A stretch of 25,546 nt of DNA from Hirudo medicinalis (taxonomy: Eukaryota > Annelida > Clitellata > Hirudinida > Hirudinidae). Location of the stretch: assembly GCA_011800805.1 (NCBI GenBank), contig MPNW01000450.1:34078-59623 (forward strand), read 5' to 3'. The notes under the pieces are model-generated. The model saw nothing but the letters and a program-made list of their open reading frames with translations. It was not told where the DNA came from and ran no database searches. Shown here in pieces: positions 20,737 through 25,546 of this stretch. The number at the start of each line of letters is the position of its first letter. Within the stretch, counting starts at the first letter, position 1. The position numbers were made by a program, and so were the translations under genes.

Positions 20737-23407
20737 TTAATAGCCGTACATGAGGGATTCTATGTGAATCTTATCAAAGTCATATTGGTTCCTCGGTATC
20801 CTGCCGAAGGGCTCCAAGTCGTTGTAACACCTGGTGAAAACCCTTTCGACTGCACCTCTGGCTTCCTCGTAAGTGACGTTCCTGACCATGATCACGCTCA
20901 GGACGGCCTTTTCCTTGACGCACTCCTGGAATGATTTTGTGGAAGCATGTTTGAGAAAGAAATTTGTTGGGGTTGCTTAGAATCTCTTGCCTTGCAAATG
21001 GTACAGATTTAAAAACTAAACAAAAAAAAAACGAGAAGCTCTCGATTGAGCAAAGTTGAGAGTTGAATTGTCAACCAATATTCATCTAAGTGAGGGTTGC
21101 ACAGCTTTTAGTTCAGACCCCCCCCCTGGTGAGCATCCAGAAGAGGGCAGCCTTTCCCCAGTATGGCAGGTGGTGCAATTATAGGTAATTATAACTAATT
21201 ATAGGTACGACAATCACAACTTCAATTCATCAATCAAACCTGATGCTTCTTCTTGAAGTTGAAGAGGGAGGCATGACCTCCGTTTAGAGCTCCCAGGAAG
21301 CGACAATGACAAATGGCAGAAGCTCTTATCTGGCAGTGAGGGAAATTGTCAAATTTAAAGAAGGTCGCGACGACCTTGGAGGTTGGACATAATTTTTGGA
21401 GGTTTGAATTCTTAGCTTGATATTCAGTAATGTTAACGCATTACAATGCAACAACATTTGTCAAATACGTTAATTAAAAATAATATTAATGAGGTACTGA
21501 GTTAGTCCAGAACCATTATGCTTAAATATGTAAATACATGGATGTATTCATTATCAATAATTTCATTAATCCTATCTGGATCTTTCATTCGGCAATTTAC
21601 CTCAGTGCATGCGACATGGTCGATGTTCTTGAAGTCCAGTTTGGCTCGACATGCGTCGAACATGTGGATGAGCTCGTGGGTCATGACGCCGCAGCAGACG
21701 TTCTTGCTGGCCGAGTTGTTCTTGCAGACGACAATCTGGAAACGATATCAAGGATGAAAAGAGAAAAGATGGTGGTGATGATGACATCGTGTGCTAAACA
21801 ATTGCAAACATCTTGGCCCATCAGAAATTCAGTTCCGGTCTACATTCGGTTACAGCGACTAAACTCAGTTACGTCCTTGTGCGTGAAGGTAGGCAAAGTG
21901 ATCAAAACGGCTGCCCTTGGATCTATAAAGCATCTCTACGTGCGAAGAGAACCATTCCTATAAACATTCCATTGGTTTGGAAGCACCACCTGTGTCGTTG
22001 TTTAAAAGATACACAGTGATTGTACCGACTAACCCCTCGAACTTTTAAACAGCAAAATTACTAGCGCCAATTGATGCTTGAATTGGTCGGCTAACTAGCG
22101 GTTAGGCTGATTAAACGTTACAGTGAGTAATACGATCGTGATCCTTAACAATAATAATTAGTAAATAATAAATATTATTAATTAAATAAACAATAAATTA
22201 TTATCCCATCAATAATAATTATGATAAAACCGTTCAAAATTATTCGTGAGTGCAATCGCAAGACTCGAATGTAAAAGGTTGGCAACGTCCGACATCACCT
22301 GGTTGTTGACGATGTCATAACCTCCATTGACCTTGGGGGCACAATCCTCGCAGGATACGTGTCTTTTTGGCTCAAAGGGGCTGAAAATTGCACGAGTGAC
22401 GTCACGAGTGAAGTTTAAAAATCGTGCAAATGATAATGACAACGATTATTATTATGGCTTATTAATATTGTTATATATTATTATTATTATTATTATTAAT
22501 ATTATTAGCTTATGTTCCTTTGGAACTCTAAGACCACTGCAAGCTCAAGGGAAGCTTCGGCATTAACATCTATTGGAGTCATAGAAACTAAACCATATTA
22601 ATAACAATTATTAATTTGGGTTCGAGTTAGTCCACAATTGTTCTCCTCTTTGACTTTCAAACGTCACAACTTTTATGGAGGGAAACTTTTAAATTATTAT
22701 TGTGTTAATCCCCAAAAATAAAAAGTACTTTGATTCATCGAGCAGGGAATTGAAAGATCTTCCCCCATACAACAAGCCAAAGTTTCTCACCATCCATACT
22801 TCTTTAAAGCTGATATGAGGAACTTCACCATTTTGTCTGGTTAAAAAAAAATTGCCAAAGGTGCTAATATATTAAATTAATTCAACTCAGATTAATCAAA
22901 CAATTTGCTCATGGTTCAAATGTTCCAAAATTATTCCTAGATGTAGATATTCAAGCAAAAAATAGCAGTCAATGTTATAAAGTAATGTCTACTAAAATAA
23001 TACCCTTATACTATTTTCATTTAACTCAATTGCCTCATAACATTACTAGTACAATTACATTATGGACAAAAATTGATCCAGCTTTACCAAAACCACTTTA
23101 GTACAACCTCCAACAGTTTTTGGTAACAAAAGGCACTAATACTAATCAACAGACTTGCAAAAACAAAATGGCATTTAATTTTAAACATATACTCACTGTT
23201 CTCTATGCATTCGGCAACACTCGAGGCACATTGCATTTCATTGAATGGTTTTCTGTCGTTTAATTTAGCGAACCAATGCCTTGGTTTTTCTTCCATCTTC
23301 TGTGGGTACTGAGATCTTGATGGGTAGTAGCCGTACCCATAATCTTCCTCCACATCGGGTTTCCTTCGCTCTGGCTCCTTAGCCGGTCCCACTCCTCCTG
23401 TCGACAT
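20737..23407 (-). CDS. ATP23: ATP23 mitochondrial inner-membrane metalloprotease, complete
   Basis: ATP23 (also XRCC6BP1/KUB3) is a zinc metalloprotease of the mitochondrial intermembrane space; in yeast it processes the Atp6 precursor and aids F0 assembly. Six exons on the minus strand: 23197-23407, 22791-22836, 22299-22380, 21601-21735, 21240-21329 and 20737-20925, giving 250 residues; all junctions are GT-AG with matching phases. Residues 22-28 (DYGYGYY) and C60...C67 form the variable N-terminal region. KRHVSCEDC, then GGYDIVNNQIVVC, leads to the catalytic motif THELIH (HELIH at 133-137, bases 21664-21678), the HExxH zinc site. IDHVACTEIRA follows, and the C-terminal third contains NDLEPFGRIP, all typical of the family. 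Length matches the usual 220-260. The ATG at 23407 follows an in-frame stop and has G at -3. The gene is tail-to-tail with the BAH gene and head-to-head with TADA2B. Confidence 0.93.
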
Positions 23408-23738
23408 TGCATGAGGTCCTTGTAACAAACTTCAAACAACAACATTTGTATTGTAGTCTAACTAAAAGTAAGCAACGTTTGCACAATTTAATTAAATTCT
23501 GATCAAAGCTGCTGTGCCGGGAATATTTTTTCTAATCTAAATGAAATAAAAATTATTAACTAGTGATTTACTCGTACAATAAAGAATCATTAAAATTTTG
23601 ATCTTTAACACCGCATTACTAATTTTTATTTAACTGCGCAACACCCAAATTCCAGAAGAATATTCTATATATAATATAATGGCGGACAAATGCCTCTTTA
23701 GCGTAAGCATAATTTATACGAGTCTCATCGCTACCGAT
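23408..23738. promoter_or_regulatory. Shared intergenic region of the ATP23 / TADA2B divergent pair
   Basis: Only about 330 bp separate the two start codons, which face away from each other, so this must hold both 5' UTRs and promoters. TATATATAA at 23666-23674 could be a TATA box for the + strand gene. No other motif is convincing. Confidence 0.6.
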
Positions 23739-24805
23739 ATGTCGAATAAAATATCGCGCAAATGTGTTTATTGTCTGTCTAAAATCAAAGGAGTTTTTGT
23801 CAAATGTATGCAATGTCCCGATGACATAATCCTATGTCTGGAAGTGGGTTTTATGATCGCCTGCTGCAAACGCCCAATTAAATTCATTTATTCAACCAGA
23901 TCGACTGTTATTTGAATCAATATAGTGATCTGATGAAAATATATTTAGAGCGACACTTGATTTATTGTGGTGCTTCGTTTAAAGTGATGTCTTCTTTTTA
24001 TTTAGTGCTTTTCCAATGGGGTTGAGATCGGAAAGCATGTGACACGCCACTCTTATTCAATCGAAGTGAGGTTTATTTTCGGTCCGCATGAAGTACTCGT
24101 CAATTCCTCAAAAATTGTTCGTCGTGCAATTCGTTTCTCGAATGTTGCATCATTTCCATAAAGCCAGCTCAAAGCTGTCAAAAAGTTTGAAAGTGATGAA
24201 ATCGCACTAAATGATCAAAGCTCAGATTGCATTTGGAAATATTTCTTAATCTTTAGAAAGTGTTTATGGAAAAGACATAACACACATGTATTATCATTCA
24301 CATCAAGTTGCATCACCAAGTCTGATTGTAGTGTGCCTGATTTGGCTAATTTTTTTCAGAATGCTGGCGATGGCAAGAGGACAGAGTTTAGTTTCTTTGG
24401 CGATGGCTGGACCTTTGAGGAGGAAGACCTCTTGTTGGATGCCGTCGAACATTTCGGGTTTGGCAGTTGGTGAGCAGACTATTTCGACCTCGGCATGTTC
24501 GTCGCTCGACGGAATTAAACGTTTTAATCGCGGTTAAAATATACATTCTCATATAATTCGGGTTTGTCATTGGAAGTGTTAAACCTAGATTGAGAAGGAT
24601 TTTAAGATCGGCTGCACTTTTGATGTTGTGTTGCCCGGTAGAATGTGGATAGTTTTTGGAGTTAAAATGATTCATTTAATCTGTGATGACATGATGATCA
24701 GTTAAATGAATGCAAATTTGCACAAATTTCGTCTCAGGTATGACGTCGCTGACTTTGTGAAGACGAGGAATGAAAGAGGTGGGGAGATGGGTTTGTTGCT
24801 GCTGC

Positions 24806-24836
<31 letters not shown>

Positions 24837-25000
24837 GATGATGATGATGATGGTGGTAGTGACACGGATAGCTAGGGTCATGATGATAGTTGTGCTGATA
24901 ACTTACAAGATGAAATACCTTTTCAGAATGTGAGAACCATTACCTCAGATATTATGTCCAAGGCAACATTGGAGAAGGTAGGAGACAAGACACAGTGTAA

Positions 25001-25043
<43 letters not shown>

Positions 25044-25083
25044 GTTTAATAACGTAATAATAAATTAAAATATTGTAAAATAG

Positions 25084-25125
<42 letters not shown>

Positions 25126-25400
25126 ATGACAGTGTTTTATAATAATTTTGAATACAATTACGACTACTAGTAATAACAAGCTGCTAATCGTTGACATTAA
25201 TTACAATAACAACGAAGATTACTTTAAGTGGCACAGTTTCCATGGTATATTTTACGACATTGTTCATAAATTGCTCTAAAACACGCAAGACTGCAACTGG
25301 TTGTGTTTCTATCGTCTGCAACTCTTTTTCGACAGCTACCCTGGGTTCCGAGTCAGACGCCATGTCGTGCGGTGGAGAACATGTCGGCAGTATTGACGGT
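23739..25400 (+). CDS. TADA2B: TADA2B-type transcriptional adaptor (SAGA), 5' part, cut by right edge
   Basis: TADA2B/Ada2b is the adaptor that activates GCN5 in the SAGA histone acetyltransferase module. Five exons are supported: 23739-23843, 24006-24065, 24360-24469, 24738-24778 and 24927-24977, all phase-matched. A sixth may start at 25336 (acceptor TTCGACAG, phase fits, GEA continues the family pattern); its end is unclear. Exons 1-2 encode a ZZ zinc finger: CVYC, KCMQC, LCLECF, then GKHVTRHSY with the two histidines. Exons 3-5 encode a SANT/Myb-like domain: GWTFEEEDLLLDAVEHFGFG, SWYDVADFV, ECENHYLRYYVQGNIG. I chose ATG 23739 over the in-frame ATG at 23679 because it leaves eight residues before the first Cys, as in homologues, and because 23679 lies too close to the TATA-like element. 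The SWIRM part would lie beyond the window. Confidence 0.9.
24796..24857. repeat. (GAT)n microsatellite in a TADA2B intron
   Basis: GCT then GAT trinucleotides filling about 60 bp of the 148-bp intron between exons 24738-24778 and 24927-24977. Confidence 0.9.
25000..25124. repeat. Inverted (ATT)n / (AAT)n pair in a TADA2B intron
   Basis: (ATT)n at 25000-25043 and (AAT)n at 25087-25124 are reverse complements, separated by about 43 bp, and could form a long hairpin in RNA. Confidence 0.9.
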
Positions 25401-25456
25401 TTCTATTTGAATTCATTCATGATGCTGTCGAGTGTTTGCTACCATTAATATTACTT

Positions 25457-25494
25457 GTTATTATTATTATTATTATTAGTTATTGTTATTATGA

Positions 25495-25533
<39 letters not shown>

Positions 25534-25535
25534 GT
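25457..25535. repeat. (ATT)n microsatellite at the right edge
   Basis: Interrupted ATT/GTT trinucleotide repeat running nearly to the end of the window. Confidence 0.9.
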
Positions 25536-25546
25536 TATTGTTATTG

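Noticed and set aside
23679..23681. In-frame upstream ATG as the TADA2B start
   Set aside because: It lies 5 bp after a TATA-like element and would add 20 residues not seen before the ZZ finger in homologues; kept only as an alternative.

Overview
This window is nuclear DNA from an invertebrate animal. It is AT-rich, the genes have spliceosomal GT-AG introns, and non-coding stretches are crowded with ATT/AAT, ATC/GAT, GGAT and GATT microsatellites. It carries recognisable bilaterian genes: a MYD88-type TIR adaptor, an NK3/bagpipe homeobox gene, a BAHCC1/TNRC18/winged-eye chromatin protein, the ATP23 metalloprotease and the SAGA adaptor TADA2B. Gene content and composition would suit a spiralian such as an annelid or mollusc, but that is a guess. 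There are no bacterial, CRISPR or clear transposon-coding features. The sequence is draft quality: a 527-base N gap lies in an intron, and a single N at 17420 joins two near-identical segments.

Layout, left to right. (1) 1-1371: the last two exons of a MYD88-like gene on the + strand, cut by the left edge. (2) 1372-4639: AT-rich intergenic DNA with a possible regulatory zone at 3.1-4.1 kb. (3) 4640-7480: a complete two-exon NK3/bagpipe homeobox gene on +. (4) 7481-10181: microsatellite-rich DNA, either intergenic or an intron of the next gene. (5) 10182-16946: nine exons encoding about 1,020 C-terminal residues of a BAHCC1/TNRC18-type protein on +, with a Tudor-like module and a C-terminal BAH domain; its 5' end was not found. 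(6) 16947-20640: a long non-coding stretch, relatively CpG-rich, probably partly the 3' UTR of that gene. (7) 20737-23407: a complete six-exon ATP23 gene on -. (8) 23739 to the right edge: the 5' half of TADA2B on +, head-to-head with ATP23.

These genes do not form a single pathway. NK3 is a mesodermal transcription factor, the BAH protein and TADA2B act on chromatin, ATP23 works in mitochondria and MYD88 in innate immune signalling. I see no undescribed system. The most interesting points are an intron in the BAH domain flanked by a 12-bp direct repeat straddling both splice sites, which suggests recent intron gain; a perfect Tinman-type site with paired CCAAT boxes upstream of NK3; an intron inside the homeodomain; a 46-nt ATP23 exon recovered only by phase logic; and a probable false duplication in the assembly.
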